Source of the DNA: Anisakis pegreffii
Lineage: Eukaryota; Nematoda; Chromadorea; Rhabditida; Anisakidae
NCBI GenBank assembly: GCA_035041965.1
Contig: JAPYMA010001261.1
Coordinates: 1-64,000 of the forward strand
DNA: 64,000 nucleotides
Direction: 5' to 3'
The notes beneath the pieces were generated by a model. That model searched no databases, had not been told where the DNA came from, and saw only the letters and a list, made by a program, of their open reading frames with translations. How positions within the stretch are numbered: position 1 is the stretch's first letter; every line of letters starts with the position of its first letter. The translations under genes were made by a program, and so were the position numbers. Below, piece after piece: positions 48,824-61,845 of this stretch.

Positions 48824-51800
48824 TCAAATGGCACCAATTACAAGAGCGTTAATGATTTCGCCTTGTTCAAGCGTTGAGCATTGCTCAGTTTTGGCCGGAA
48901 GCTTCAGCAGTAAATTAGCGCCACGAACACTCAACAGTCGAGAGCTGAGCTGATTTCGACCTGTGCAAACTGCTCGAGGTGTGCTGTCATCAGAAGCGGT
49001 TTCGAGCCATGCGCGACGATATTCCGGACGTGAATCCAATTCGGCTGCTTCAACTAACTGCAAACAAAAGCATTCATTCAAAAAATGACGATTCACTCAT
49101 GCACATAATTGGTGACTGGAGAATTTGATGAAGTGTTTTCAGAATGATTACTTCCTTTTGAATATGTTCACGTGATTTAATATTTTATCATAGAAAAGGT
49201 TCTCTAGAGTTTTTTGACGAACTCGTCCAAGTTTTCTAGTAGATTCTCATCGAAATAAATCCGTCGAAAAATCTCTTACTTTGACACGAATCACAGTTGG
49301 CCAGTAGTGCCCATAACCAGCTATTTTCTTGAGCATCGGCACCACAAACAATTGAGCGGTTACCCATGCAGATACGGGGTTACCCGGCAATCCGAAGATT
49401 GCTTTCTTCTTTCCGTTCCACAAGCCAGTCGCAAAAGTTGTGGGCAGGCCGGGTTTCATCCAAACACGACCGAAGTGAATGTCGAATTTGAAATGCTCTT
49501 GAATGATTGACTTGAGGTAGTCCTGAACTTGAGATAATCATTATGATATTCAGAATAACTCTCGTGTTTGCGACAAAATGTATTTACTCAGCACAGAATA
49601 GGTTTCATTAAGCAGCACAGTTTCGTTTCTGTGCATTCGAAACTGTACCATTAGCAAATTAACAAGAGAGAGAATCGGACACTGAAGATATTCAAAATTC
49701 AGAAAAATTAATTTGCAATGGATGGTGTGTAGGGCGTGAAAGTGGAGAGGAACCTTTTCGCCCATAGAGACACCACCGGAGGAGACGATAACATCCGCTA
49801 CTGAGAACGCAAAGTTGAGCGCATCGATCAATTTACCTTCACTGAACTTTATTATTTTAGGTATTGACTCGCAAACGAACTGAAAATTTCCCCGAAATTG
49901 TATCTAATTATCAGCTGCTATGAGATAACCACAGTTTATTATCAATGAATTCCACTGAAATCCAAAAACGTTCAGAAAATAAAACCACAGAAATTCGTCG
50001 AATTAAGTGATTGATTCAAAGTTTCGAGGTGATAATTTGAAGGAGTTGCAAAAGCGATAATCAGCGGAGACAGGCTGAATGATGAACTCGAGACCTGTCC
50101 GGCACGATACCAATATCGATTGGTCTTGCGGAACAGCTCCGGAAGAGAGACAGCAACTGAGGTCGATTAGTATCTCTGACCAAACCAAGTGGACGATCAT
50201 TCGATGTGTGATCAACTAACTGAAACAACCCGAATTTCATTAAATTCTTTGCATTTTAAATATGACCTTGTTCATATTTGATCTGTCTCCATAGAAACTT
50301 ATTCATGAAACGAGTTCGATACAATTATTTCAAAGGAAAACTCACTTCATGTCCCGTAGACATAACTGCAATTTTTGGTCGCTGGTAAACCCTAACGGAT
50401 TTCCTCTCGGAACCAACCAATATACCGATCTCAGCCGATCCAACAACGGTATTGATCGGCAATAAAATGTCTCCAACAGCTACATCACTTCCAATTTCCC
50501 TGAACTACACTCAAGTAACTGTGATAATGAGAAATGCGCTATCCGACAAGCTAACTAATTGGATCGAATCAATCACTTTCGCTTGATGATCCTCCTTTCA
50601 AATCATCTAACTCTCCAGAATTCAGTTAATTGTGCTAAGAATCTAGCTCTGATGGACTTCCGAATGGTAAACAACTGTGATCTTAAATCATACCTTATAT
50701 CTTGTCCAACTTTGGGAGCTGACAGTATTTCAATTGCAATTTCCTCGACGTTCTGAAAGTTTTTCAAAATTAGGAATATCTTGATATATTATTGAAATTG
50801 CTTAACATTATGCTCATATATGTGAAAGATACATGGGTTACAACAGAACATGGAAGATTCAATTGTTTTTAGAGCAATTTTTGAACAGAAAAGAACATGA
50901 CAGCTTTGCATCATAATTCGTCTTTGTGAAATCTTACATCGTGTTCAACTAGTTTGGTATCTTCTACTTGAACCACTGCATCAGCACCATCCGGTATCAT
51001 TGACCCTGAATCCAGAATTTCTTATAATCTCTCTCTCAACTCAACTATCACTATATTCTTATGAATTTTGGTATTTTTGTAGAAGAGAATGGGCGTTCGG
51101 TAATAAAATTTTGTCATACCCACGATAAATTTCTTGCACTATGATGAAAAAAACTCGAATATTCCGCAGCAAGTAGAGATATCGATACTACCGTCTCACC
51201 TGTATTCACTCGACATACGGTGTTCGGCTTCAGCGAAACTGAGGCCAACATTCCAGCAGTGGTTTTATGAATGACACTTCTTTTACCGACACCATCAGAT
51301 GCTAAAATTTAGCGAAATACAATAGACAATCGATTCAGAAGGGTTCGGAAAGATGTGGTCATCATAGCCGTCTTACTCCGTAAGGCTTATGATTCGAACG
51401 GGCTTTCGTTTAGCCGTCATTCGAATGAGGCACAATAAAACCATGTGAATAGCACTGACCGATCACGGCATACCCATCCTTAATCGACATTCGTACTTCT
51501 GGATGCGGCTTAATTGCGGTTATATCTTCAGCCAACACATCACCTTAATACAATTGCATCTGAACACACTCTCGGATAAGAATTTAACCGTGTCATCGAA
51601 ATTCCTGCTGGTACTCTGCATACTCCCTTTGATTTGTTCAAGACATTGTCTACTAATAGGATGGAAGCAATTGAACAATGGAATTAATACGAGAACAATC
51701 GTTAGAGGCTGCAAGGATCAGAATTGCTGTCAAAAAGCACTTTTGCACAAAGACCTAATAAATCGGTTCAATTCTATGAGATGCAACTTGTAAAATAATA

Positions 51801-52031
51801 ATTCACATTCCCATTTTCACCTTCCTTGATATCACAGAGTGGTTTGATTTTTGATTGTCCCACTGTGAAATATTTATCGACTATTTCCAGTGCTTCTGTC
51901 ATTGGAATCGTTGGCCAAGGACTTTGACGATGTCGCCTGATCAGTTCACTGGCAGCTTTGTTTTCGCTGCCGTGTTCATCACCTTCCATTTCGCGAAAAT
52001 TTGCAATCTTCAAAAGAGAGCCATCTGTCAT
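48824..52031 (-). CDS. moc-1: molybdenum insertase, MoeA / gephyrin E-domain protein
   Basis: Ten exons: 52031-51821, 51543-51460, 51301-51200, 51005-50938, 50752-50694, 50499-50346, 50219-50095, 49841-49754, 49522-49280, 49057-48824. They join in frame to 455 residues. Landmarks of the MoeA family in order: RHRQSPWP (about 36), SIKDGYAV (about 90), [10 protein letters not shown] (about 139), MSTGHE (221-226), [12 protein letters not shown] (about 287-299), [14 protein letters not shown] (to about 328), [10 protein letters not shown] (340-349), and a C-terminal domain-IV-like end. The enzyme inserts molybdate into adenylylated molybdopterin, the last step of molybdenum cofactor synthesis, in the cytosol. 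Only the E half is present: no MogA-type G domain is encoded upstream, so the G function should lie in a separate gene, as in C. elegans. The symbol is by analogy with C. elegans. Confidence 0.94.
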
Positions 52032-55000
52032 TATCTCGCAAACAATCGAAACTAACAAGCTATTATGAGAAGAAATATCAAATTGACAATTACGACGCAA
52101 TCCAATGCTTCTCGCATAAAAAAGCCAAGCCTGTTACGGAAGAGTTCTCGATGAAATGATAAACGTAAGGCAATAATAAGTTATTAATCAGCAGAAACAC
52201 ATCCACCCACTTTGGAAACAACCAAATAACGAGTTGTTCATAAAAACAAATAGTACAAATTGTTGAGTGCTGAAACTGGAAACGATGTCAGCAGTAAAAA
52301 AACCATTGAATGCGCTGAAAGCAATCTGATATCGATCCATTTCAACGATGTGTTTGCACAATAGAAGTTCCGCGAAGCGCACTTTGACTACGGCACAGGA
52401 AGAGAAATTTTTCGAAGCATACAAATAATAGTCAATACACACTACATTGAGCAAGCAAGTTTATCAGTATGAACGTTGCAATAACGTACTGATAAAATCT
52501 TTACAACGTCTCGAGAGAACAGCAATGCACCACAATTCTGCCTTGAGCAAGCTATGTCTCAAGACTAAACTGGGTCATTCGGGCAGATTATAATCAGTCA
52601 AATCGACATCCGGAAAGAGCGTCCAAGGGAATGAAGCTTACCTGCAAGACGAATGAAATAAATTGTGGTCATTGTTTCAGTACAATATAAGTTTTGAAAA
52701 TATTACTTTATTTGGCTATGACATCGAACGTCTTTCGTTGTTCATCAATCTCTATAGCACATCAACCATTTTCACTGCTATTATATGATAAATATGTTTA
52801 AGATTGTTCTATATTTATATTGTGTATGTGTAGTGTATCATATTGCACATCAAATATTATTATTATCATAATATATATGTATGAATACAAAAATGATCAT
52901 GACATAACACTGAAAATGTACAAAGAATATTACTTATTGTTAGCATTCGGCTAGCTTATGCGACTTAAAGCTATCGCAATTCAGTGTTTGTTCCAGCAGA
53001 AACCACGGAAATCATATTGTCATCATTGTCTTGATCACGATAAACTTCACTTCATAATCACATTAACATGCATGCATGAAAATGTACGCAAGAAACTCGT
53101 GAATTATTGTTGTGATAATCATCGCAAAGTACATCCGAATGTATTCATTCTGGGCAACTAGTTTCCACATATAACTCACTCCATCGAGCGATATTTGAAG
53201 ATTTTTTGACTCCGATTGAAAGCAATTAGAGCACAATGAGAACAGAACAGAACAGAAAGTATATCGGTCACAATGAGAAAGTAACATCTACATGCTGCAG
53301 GTGTTCGCTTAGCACTAATTTTTAAGTTAGAGACACATCATATTCGCTGTTTTGCTTGAAATAACCCATGATTGAAAAACAAACAGTAGTTGTGAATGGC
53401 GTTCAGATTAAGTGCACACTTCGTCAATACCCATATTGTCAGCATAATGATAACGATGAGTTCATTAACTACACAGCTGAGGTCTTCTGATTCTGTTCTC
53501 GAAACCTATGATGGTCCGTCTTGTGATTAGAAATAGCAGGAAAATATCGGCAATCAACAAAATCTGAATTTACATATCACAGTCATTTGCAAAATGTGTG
53601 CATTAGCATTTGATTGACAGGACTATGATTATCGCGAAGCGTGTAGATTGATCATTCATGGATTTCATTTTGAGATCTTCTTCTTAGCATTCTTCGAGAT
53701 TAAATGAACGGATAACCCTGCTGCACATGGAATATCTCATCGAATAGAAAAGCTACGATTCGTGTGCATTGACGATTATCGAGAACGATTTGGAGCATAG
53801 GAAGGAAAATGCCGTATAAGTGCATGAAGGTGCTGCATAGTGCCATCAGAAAAAAAACACGACCTTATGATAAGCTTTTACTGCTGTCGTAAATAGACTG
53901 AAGAGTGTTCAGTGGCATCTCAAAGCATCCACTTTTCATGTTTGCCGGTTGCAACAAGGTACCTTATCAAAATCGAAGTTTTGAGCATTATAAAATTAAC
54001 TTGAAACTAAAACTAAATGTGAGTATCAATATAGTCCTTCCTAACCGTGACAACTGGAAAATCATAAGAACGAATACTTTCAAATGATCACCTGTTGACT
54101 ATTGACTGATCGTTTGATAGAAAATTTGTCATTTGAGTTTGCAAAGTCATAATTTTGTTATGCATATCACATGAATTATTGCCGATAGGCGTCATATTTC
54201 TGATTAGAAGAACTGATTAGACGCTGATCAGTAAATAAGGTCCAGAAATGAAGCGAGACAGGGTGAATGAAAGAAACTGCATCAAACTTCTTTGTGTGAA
54301 CGCTTCTTTCATATTCGTTAATCGAAACTGGCGGAGCAGGACGATATAAGCATCTGATTAGGGCTAACGAAATAGAAACTACTGTTTCGAACATGATATG
54401 GTCTCGATTTGGGCATTAATAACGTGAGTTGTAACTCTAAAGTGTTCATGACTCGAAAATTAGTGCAGTAGTGTTCATGATATTCGATTTTCAGTATCGA
54501 TTATGACGATTTCAATTGCATAGCACTTCATGATATCAAGATATCTCTTTTTTTAAACTTATAATAGCTTTCAACGAAATGCTACGTGCCCTTAGTTATC
54601 AAAACTTGATCAAGTGCACCAAAATATGATTTTCGCACGTGTGTGATTCTCAACAAATGACAATTATTTAGGGTAAAGATGTGAAAAAGAACGCAGAACC
54701 ATGACCTCCTCCATGAAGGCTTCATCGGGATCACAAAAATGCTTATCGTTAGAAAAATAATGTTGCCTCAGCTCCATAAACACATTAACAACAAATTTCG
54801 AAGAAGCTTAAGAGGATCAGAAAGAAACAGTTACAAAGGAATTCCAGACATCGATGTGTATTCTCCGAAGAAGGATTTTCTTATTGTTGCATTTAGATTG
54901 ACTTTCAAACTTGTGCTTCCTCATAGCTTTAGTGTTGTATGAAAACACTCAACACTGAAACGATGCCCGGTATAGTTTGCTCTTTGATCTGCACATGGAC

Positions 55001-56250
55001 ATGGTGAACCAAAAGAAGACCATGTAATGCGCAGAAAAAAGTCAATGGCTACTGCACTCATACCTATTTTGATCAACTAATCTGAAACAACTGATCTGAA
55101 CGTGTACATTTCATTACGCCAACTTATTTTTCGTTATCACCACCGTTGTTTTCACTATTCAAATTTCTCAGTACGGAATTTTTCTTAAGAATTCTTTCTT
55201 AATCGGTGACAACTGCCCTCAGACGTTATTATTTTCATTTAAATTCATCAATTTAATGACCGTTTGCAAGTTTTTAGATTGTAGGGTTGAAATGATGCGC
55301 TGATATACAGAACGAGTTATATAAGCATACTAAAAACCCATTATTTGGTAGCGTTTTCGATAAGACCAACCGATTTTGAATTTAAAATGATGTTGTGTGA
55401 TTTGCATTATGTGAAACTGTGTCTTTGAATTGTTGATATATCAATGGATATATTTATCAATATTCATGATGACGAGAATTTCTTCGGCGAACTCTGTAGC
55501 TGTTTCATTGAAATCTGGAAAATTCGTGAAAAAGTCATTTAAATCGCGCAACGAAGTGGATCTTCACTTTATATTCACTTTGTCGGGGGATTTTCAAGTA
55601 ACGAAAGAAATTCATGACTATTGAAGCATAGGAAATGCTCCAATGCACCACCAATCTTCGTTTTCTTAGTGATTCGTGAATCAGTCAAGTTGATTTCATT
55701 GAACCTATCAATGAATGCAAAGCAAAAACGGTGAACTGCTTAGATGTTGCTACTCGACTGGAAATATTTTAACGTTCCGTAAAACATTCTTTACTAGATG
55801 TATTGCGATGTGTCCAATGGCGATCGGAAATATTTCTGACTTCAATGATGAATATCTATCTGTTTCGCGAAATACAATAGAAACTATGTCATAATTTCGC
55901 TTGTAAGTTATTATTGAATCCGCGATGAACCTATCCTCGCTCGAATCGTGAAACAACTCGCTTACCGAATTCGTTTGAAATATTGACTTGAATTTAGGTA
56001 ATCGCTAATTGGTACTGACCACACCAAGCTATTTTGCGCTTTTACTCGCCAGCTCATCGCGAAATTATCGCAAGTAAGTTCTCATGTCATTTTTTAGTAT
56101 ATTTCTATATTTGACTGATTGCGACTGATTTTTGAATTATACTATTTTACTGATGTTTTTGGATATTCTTTCGTGCCTATGAGTGTAATTTGGTGCTTAT
56201 TGAGAGTAATTATTGTATTTTGTTTTGTAACTCAGTATTCGTTATCACCT
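52032..56250. other. no gene supported
   Basis: About 4.2 kb of AT-rich sequence, most extreme at 52780-52900. Frames such as 52958-53161, 54739-54942 and 55430-55624 (+) and 55956-55750 (-) match nothing I recognise and lack linked splice sites. The promoter of the divergent MoeA gene must lie at its left edge, but no motif is identified. Confidence 0.45.
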
Positions 56251-56258
56251 AAAAAAGT

Positions 56259-56268
56259 AATGTTTCAG
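56259..56268 (+). promoter_or_regulatory. probable (trans-)splice acceptor before the zinc-knuckle gene
   Basis: TAATGTTTCAG ends at 56268, eight bases before the ATG at 56277. A TTTCAG this close to a start codon is typical of nematode spliced-leader addition, although an upstream untranslated exon would look the same. Confidence 0.5.
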
Positions 56269-56276
56269 AATTTGAA

Positions 56277-58879
56277 ATGGAAGGCCAAAGTGGAGTGAAG
56301 AGGGCCCGCTCGGATATGGACCCGAGACTGGCTCCCTTTGAAGGGCTATTGGAGGCCAGGGGAGTGACTGGAATCCCCTGCGCGACGTTACTGCAGGCCT
56401 TAACAATCCTGCAGCTTATACCGGCAAATTGCCGGTTCGATGATTACATTTGGGCCACGTGGCAAGTGATGGCCCGTCACTCAGGCCCACTGAGTGGAGC
56501 CCAGATAAGTGAGTTTAAATTGAAACAATTTAACCAATTATTGATCCAAATTTTTTTCATTACGCAACATGCCAATGCACAAAAATCGCAAAAAAACCGA
56601 TGAATTTCGCTTACCTGACAGTGACAATAAATCACTTATCTGACAAACTCAGATGAATGAGAATCGAATAACACATATATCGAACGTGAATTGAATTTCT
56701 TTATCGTTGTGATCAACTGTGAAAAAACGGTTCCATTTTTCAGGGGAGATGGAGAGGACCGGGGAGATCCCGGCTAGGGTGTTGGATGCCCTCTGCCGGA
56801 TAGAGGAGGTGCTCCTTGTGGTGCACCCTCTGAAGTCCGGCGCACCGGTTCGGGTGTTTGGAAAGCCCGGAAAGAGAGTGGTGGAGGTGGCCGAGAGCTG
56901 TGGATCGTACGTCGTCCTGGACGTACCGGCGGTAATACCACCACCGATGACGACCACGAAATATGTATGCACTTGAATTTGCCTAAAAAAATTATTAGTG
57001 ACTTTAAAACATTCAAAATTCCGATTTCTGCCTAGTTGCATTAGGCAAAAATCGGGATTTTGCCTAGTACCGAATTTTGCTTATCGGAATTTTGCCGGCT
57101 TTATTGCCTATTTTGAAAGATTATCGAATTTTTTTGAGTCCTATGAAATGGGCAGTAGTGTTTGATAAACAAAGTAAAAATAATCAAAGATATTCCTGTC
57201 TCATTTTTGAGATGTTAAATGTTAATTACGGTTACCATTTTCAGGGAAGAAAAATAAACCGCCCTATCCCAGCCCACGGCAGGAAGAGGCACGCGACAGA
57301 GCCAAGATTCGTAAGTGAATTTTACTTCTACTGATCATTTTTTCCTGATCGAATCATTATAACTTAAATCATGAACAACAAGAGTCTAATGTACAATATT
57401 GGTTGAGTTTAAGCGATTGCTAGATAGAGAACATGGACAGGATTTCAATGCGATACGTACTGAAATTAATTCTGAATGTCGTTTTCAGACGCCACTTCCC
57501 GCAATAACCGAAGAGGAAGAGCCGCTGCCAGGACCATCGAGCCGGCCAGATTTCCCATCTGGTTCGGCAATAACAACATCACCGATTAACGCTGCAGCTG
57601 ACAATTCACCAATACAGCCAGCCTCACCGACAAATAACACGTCAGCTAAATGTTCCTATAACTTGTAAGTTTTCATTTGTTTTTGTTGACTTTCAGTTCA
57701 AACATTTTAAACATCTTAGTAATATTACGTTATTGTTCTAATGAATTTACATTTATATAGTGTACGGTACAGTAAATTGAATCAAAACGCTCAAAAGTTG
57801 AAATCAACAATTGCGATTGATGAATTCTAATTGTAAGGAAAATAAATCGATTAGTCAATACTGATTTTGCGGAAACTTTGGAAACTGTGAAGTCAAAAGA
57901 TTCCACGAAAAGATGAGTAAATCATAACTTGTTCGATTGCTTTCAGTCGTCATCCTCGCCGCGAGGCGAGTCCACTAAGACTACGCATTAACCCGCGGTT
58001 CGAGGCCGCTGACATCACTAATCTAGCAACACAGCACGCAGCCGAGCTGGTCAACACCATACCAGCACCGTACAAGGTCATCAACAACAAAATCTGTAAG
58101 TATTTCCAAGCGTATATTTGATTAAAGTGATAATATGATTATGAGATGTTGAATATTTGCAATGCGGATTCAACAAGATGAATGAATGCCTAGCCGCGTA
58201 GAATAATTCGCATTACTCTGTGTAATTGTGATTCATTGATACTCTCCAAGTTAAGCCGCTATGACCAGTACTTTATAGCACATCAATGGGTTTTTCTCAT
58301 CATCTACTAATTTCAGTTTGCCAGCTGTCGGGCTGTGCCAGGCGCGCTACTCCGTTTTCCACGGTAGCCGCCTGGAAAATACACGTGAGGCGCGCTAAAT
58401 GCCACGATACTAACAGTAAGTTTTAAAGCACTTTTCATATTTTCAAAATTTAACTTTATTTGTTTCGATTGGGTTCATTTTCATTCATTGAAGTGTTCAG
58501 AACAGCCGCCAATTCATTTTTTAATAACTGGTCCTGATAGTCCGATGACAGCAGTCGCTCGAACATTTTGATAAGTTCTGCAATGATTGAGATAATTTCT
58601 GAACTCATGTGAATAATGACTTGTCTTTCAGCGTTCTGCACATGGTGCGGGCACACCGTCATCGTGCCCGCTGGCCTCTCGGCGAGGCAAATATCGATAC
58701 GGATGGACGCACACCGCGCCGAGAGGTGTGTGTCGGCGCCCAAGAAGGCGACGGTTGCGAGGATGGACGCCGTCGAGCGTCTCCAGGAGTTAGGCCGCGA
58801 CACGTCATTCATCGCGGTCCCTGGGGCCTCGGCGGCCGAGGTGGTGGGCGCCATGCGGAAGAGAAGACGAACCGTGTGA
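56277..58879 (+). CDS. unrecognised protein with two zinc-knuckle-like motifs, GC-rich exons
   Basis: Seven exons, 56277-56508, 56744-56964, 57245-57310, 57489-57664, 57947-58095, 58317-58415, 58632-58879, join in frame to 396 residues. The exon 2 donor (TAT|GTATGC) is weak. The first 150 residues are a compact Leu/Val-rich domain (MEGQSGVKRARSDMDPRL start). Residues about 173-235 are Pro/Ser/Thr/Glu-rich and probably disordered. Motif 1 is C283-x4-C288-x15-H304-x5-C310-H311. Motif 2 is C317-x2-C320-x21-H342-x4-C347. The protein ends KRRRTV. Exons are much richer in G+C than the AT-rich introns and than most other exons here. The Cys/His spacing is reminiscent of zinc fingers in retroelement or nucleic-acid-binding proteins, but I recognise no family. 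A domesticated mobile-element protein is one possibility. Confidence 0.72.
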
Positions 58880-59167
58880 CGGAACAACTAACTATCGTCG
58901 GCAGCAGTAACATCGTCAGCTTGCAGCAAAATGTAACCAACTAACAAACCAATGGTCCTGATGCAGCATGTAGTAAGTTTTAATAATTTTTCATATAATA
59001 AGTCTTTTTCATCGAGATCCTATTTATTTTAAGTGATATATTGAACAAAAATGCACCTGTTATAATACAATGTGATATCTTTTGATAATCAATTTTATTT
59101 CAGACATCTGGCTCTCAATTAACATATTAACACGTAGCACTAACATAACGTGTTCGGGGGCGACGTG

Positions 59168-59503
59168 ATGGATTTGGTGGCAGAGACCGGGCAGGAAGGT
59201 GAGCATTTTTACTTGAATGTTCTTTGGTGTTGTTATCAGTTTGGAATGTAATAAAGAAGGGGAGTGATTGAAGGTGGAAAGTTGTGGAAAACGTATAAAG
59301 AAGTTGTAGGATATTCTAGTTATTGCTTGGCGTGAGCTCCTGATTAATTATTGAATTACTCTTCAGGTTTTGGTGCAGCCGAGGGCAAGGAGGTGACGAG
59401 TGTAGGGTCCAGTGTACCATCTTTTCGAGTGAGGGTCCCGCGTGAGGGTGTTTCGAGTGACGGCTTCCGAGTACCAACATCATCAGTGGTACTTAGCGAG
59501 TGA
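59168..59503 (+). CDS. small GC-rich two-exon reading frame, founder-like unit of the array
   Basis: ATG at 59168, a donor GAAG|GTGAGC after 59198, an acceptor CTCTTCAG before 59367 and a stop TGA at 59501-59503 give 55 codons in frame. Exon 2 begins GTTTTGGTGCA and encodes a Val/Ser-rich sequence (VTSVGSSVPSF...). Codon composition resembles the zinc-knuckle gene just upstream, so these could instead be alternative 3' exons of that gene: a GTAAGT follows at 58974. The exon 2 start is homologous to the repeated modules at 59676, 59936 and 60199, but in a different frame. Confidence 0.35.
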
Positions 59504-59675
59504 TTAAGCGCCAACTATTCTTCGAGTCAGCTATGTTTTCATCGCAACGATTCTCATTCATGAGCGTTGTGTATCTTCCGGAGGAATTCTTTGCACTTGG
59601 TAAGAATTTTGGTGATAGAATTTTTCAGTTTATTGTGACTAAGAGTTTTCGATTGGTAATTGAATTGCGTTTCAG

Positions 59676-59843
59676 ATTTTGGTGCAAACAGAGGGTGAAC
59701 TTGCTTCCACCCACGTTGTATCCAGGCGTTTCGCTAACAGCAAAACGCGAATTATTGAACGCGCATTTCAACGAGCGAGGATCAATCGTATGATTGAATC
59801 GAGCGAATATTTTGGCGAATCTTTGGATCGCCCAAAGTGGTAA
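59676..59843 (+). CDS. array exon module 1 (ends ...FGESLDRPKW)
   Basis: After a GCGTTTCAG acceptor, one frame is open for 55 codons: ILVQTEGELASTHVVSRRF at the start, EYFGESLDRPKW then TAA at the end. Module 2 (59936-60106) keeps the same frame and ending while differing at many codons, which argues for coding. The upstream partner exon is unclear: the preceding exon (about 59533-59598) ends CTTG|GTAAGA in a phase that does not match. Confidence 0.4.
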   Translation: MLVQTEGELASTHVVSRRFANSKTRIIERAFQRARINRMIESSEYFGESLDRPKW

Positions 59844-59856
59844 ACAGCGCGTGTAG

Positions 59857-60106
59857 ATGGTAAGTATTTTGTTCTTAGAAGTTTTCGATTGATTTTGATC
59901 AGTAGGTTTTGATTGATAATTGAAGTGCGTTTCAGATTTTGGTGCAAGAAGAGGGTGAATATGTTTCCACCCAGATTGTAAAGCAGGTGTTTCGCGATTA
60001 TCAAACCGCGAATGTTGGATGCACCATTAAAACAATATTGCGAGTCAATCGTAGGATTGAATATCGCGAATATTTTGGCGAACTTTTGGATCGCCCAAAG
60101 TGGTAA
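59857..60106 (+). CDS. array exon module 2, start codon separated by an intron
   Basis: An ATG at 59857-59859 lies directly before a GTAAGT donor. The intron ends TGCGTTTCAG at 59935, and exon 59936-60106 continues in frame as ILVQEEGEYVSTQIVKQVF through EYFGELLDRPKW to TAA, giving 57 residues. The ATG sits just after the stop of module 1, so each unit ends by supplying the possible start codon of the next. The next unit (from 60199) has the same ATG|GTAAGT arrangement at 60120 but carries an early TAG in this frame and is decayed. The function is unknown; it is basic and has no signal peptide. Confidence 0.4.
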
Positions 60107-61327
60107 ACAGTGCGTGTAGATGGTAAGTATTTTGTTCATAGAAGTTTTCGATTGATTTTGACCTGTAGGCTTTGATTGATAATTGAAGTGCGTTTCAGAT
60201 TTTGGTGCAAAAAGAGGGTGAACATGTTTCCGCCCTGACTATAAAGCAGGTGTTTCGCTAGTGACAAGACGCGAACGTTGAATGCACCAATCAAACAATA
60301 TTGTGAGTCAATCACGTGATTGAATATTGCTAATGTTATGGTGGATTTTCTTGGATCGCAATCCAACCAATGGATCAACTGAATTCGAAATTCTTCGCGG
60401 ATTTTCGTGCATCTATCCGCTTCGTAAAGGTCAGAACAACCATCAACATACATGTGATACACGTTGCTTTTGTTTCCAGTTATCAAATGCGCACTCAAAC
60501 AATTCTAAATATAATTTTGTATTGCCTGTGCACTGTTCATTCCAGAATGATTTTCAGTGGTTCTTCAGTTGCATATGAAAAACTTTCAGATGTTGGTTGG
60601 CAATTATTTGGTGAAGGAATCCACATGCAATCGAAGTAGAGAGCAACTTACACACGCAGTCCGCGAATCCAATTCTAGTTGGTTCAAGTTTTGGCGGATG
60701 TTTATTATGAGCGAAGATCGTTCTATTGCTCACCCATCAATTCATTCAGTGGCCACAAATCAGCAAACAAAAGGTTTGATTTTGGAAGCTTTCGATTGAT
60801 TTTGACAAATTGTTTTTGATTGGTTATTGAATTGCGTTTCAGACTTCTGTGCAAAAAATAGGATGAATATTGTTGCACCCAGACAGTAGATGAGGCATTT
60901 CGAGATGGATAAAGCGCGAGGTTTTGGGCGCGCACCTTATCCGCTGAAGTGAGTGAATGGAACGATCAAATCTTCCGAATTCTGTGGCCCATTTTGTTTT
61001 GGATTGAGCAAATAGCACACACGTTTGTGCTCAACATGGTGACTACTGAGATTTTATTTTTAGTTTTTAACTATCCATTGCAGTTTTCATTCCAGTTTCA
61101 TTTTACTAGAACTTTTCTTGGTGTTATTTCACATGCAAAGTGATGGCAGGCACACCATTATTATTATTGCTGCTGGTGTGTGTTTCCTTAATCACCTTAT
61201 TCAAATTTCAGAATGAAAATGAAATATTGATAATGAATCAGGTGTCGTCGGAACTAATAACCCGGACGCACCTGAAACAGCCACAGAACGGGTCAAGATT
61301 TTTCGGCTTGTGAACAGTTCATGTATT

Positions 61328-61501
61328 ATGGCAATCGTCTCACCAATTATGGTTGCTGGTCGATCGCTAGGCAACAGGCGACCTCATTTCGCCAAATATT
61401 TACTCTCAATTGCGCTATTGGATGAGTTGAGTTCCGTCCGACTGGAAATGTTAACTCAACTAGGACAGGAAAAGTTAATTCAATCAAAATGCTCATATTT
61501 G
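61328..61501 (+). other. array module, conserved exon-like frame (SIALLDELSSVR type)
   Basis: From ATG at 61328 a frame runs 58 codons to TTG|GTAAGT: MAIVSPIMVAGRSLG, ... LSIALLDELSSVRLEMLTQ, ... QEKLIQSKCSYL. The copy at 62923-63084 keeps the frame (54 codons), the ending and the donor. Upstream, the same frame continues into the SGVVG/PDAPE segment without a stop in this copy, but it is interrupted by TGA in the other. Real exon status is likely but unproven. Confidence 0.35.
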
Positions 61502-61845
61502 GTAAGTATCGAAATTTCATTTTCTGTTTTTAATTATCCATTGCAATCTTCATGCGAGCTTTATTGCACTTGAATTTTGCTCGGTTTTATTTCACACATA
61601 TTGATGGCATACCATTCGGTCGCTAGTATTCGGTGAGATTATAGCACTCGTCGAGGTATTGCCGTTTTTAATATGGAGCGTTATTTTTTTTTAAATATCT
61701 GATAATTTTCCAAAAAATTTAGTGCTTGTTCACATTCCCTTACCTGAGAAAGTGATACAACTATAGGGTTATCAGTGCAGTTAATATTGTTGTTATTAAT
61801 ATTGCTTTTGCGTTTTTCTTCAATCAATGTCAAGCATATTTCAGA

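Noticed and set aside
52958..53161. 67-codon plus frame in the 52-56 kb spacer
   Set aside because: Isolated, no motif, no usable splice partners.
58456..58887. 143-codon minus frame
   Set aside because: Antisense shadow of the last exon of the zinc-knuckle gene.
61775..61845. Hydrophobic stretch read as a signal peptide of a 61-residue secreted protein (also at 63377)
   Set aside because: The only available start is GTG, not ATG, and a TTTCAG acceptor separates it from the SGVVG module, so it is probably intron.
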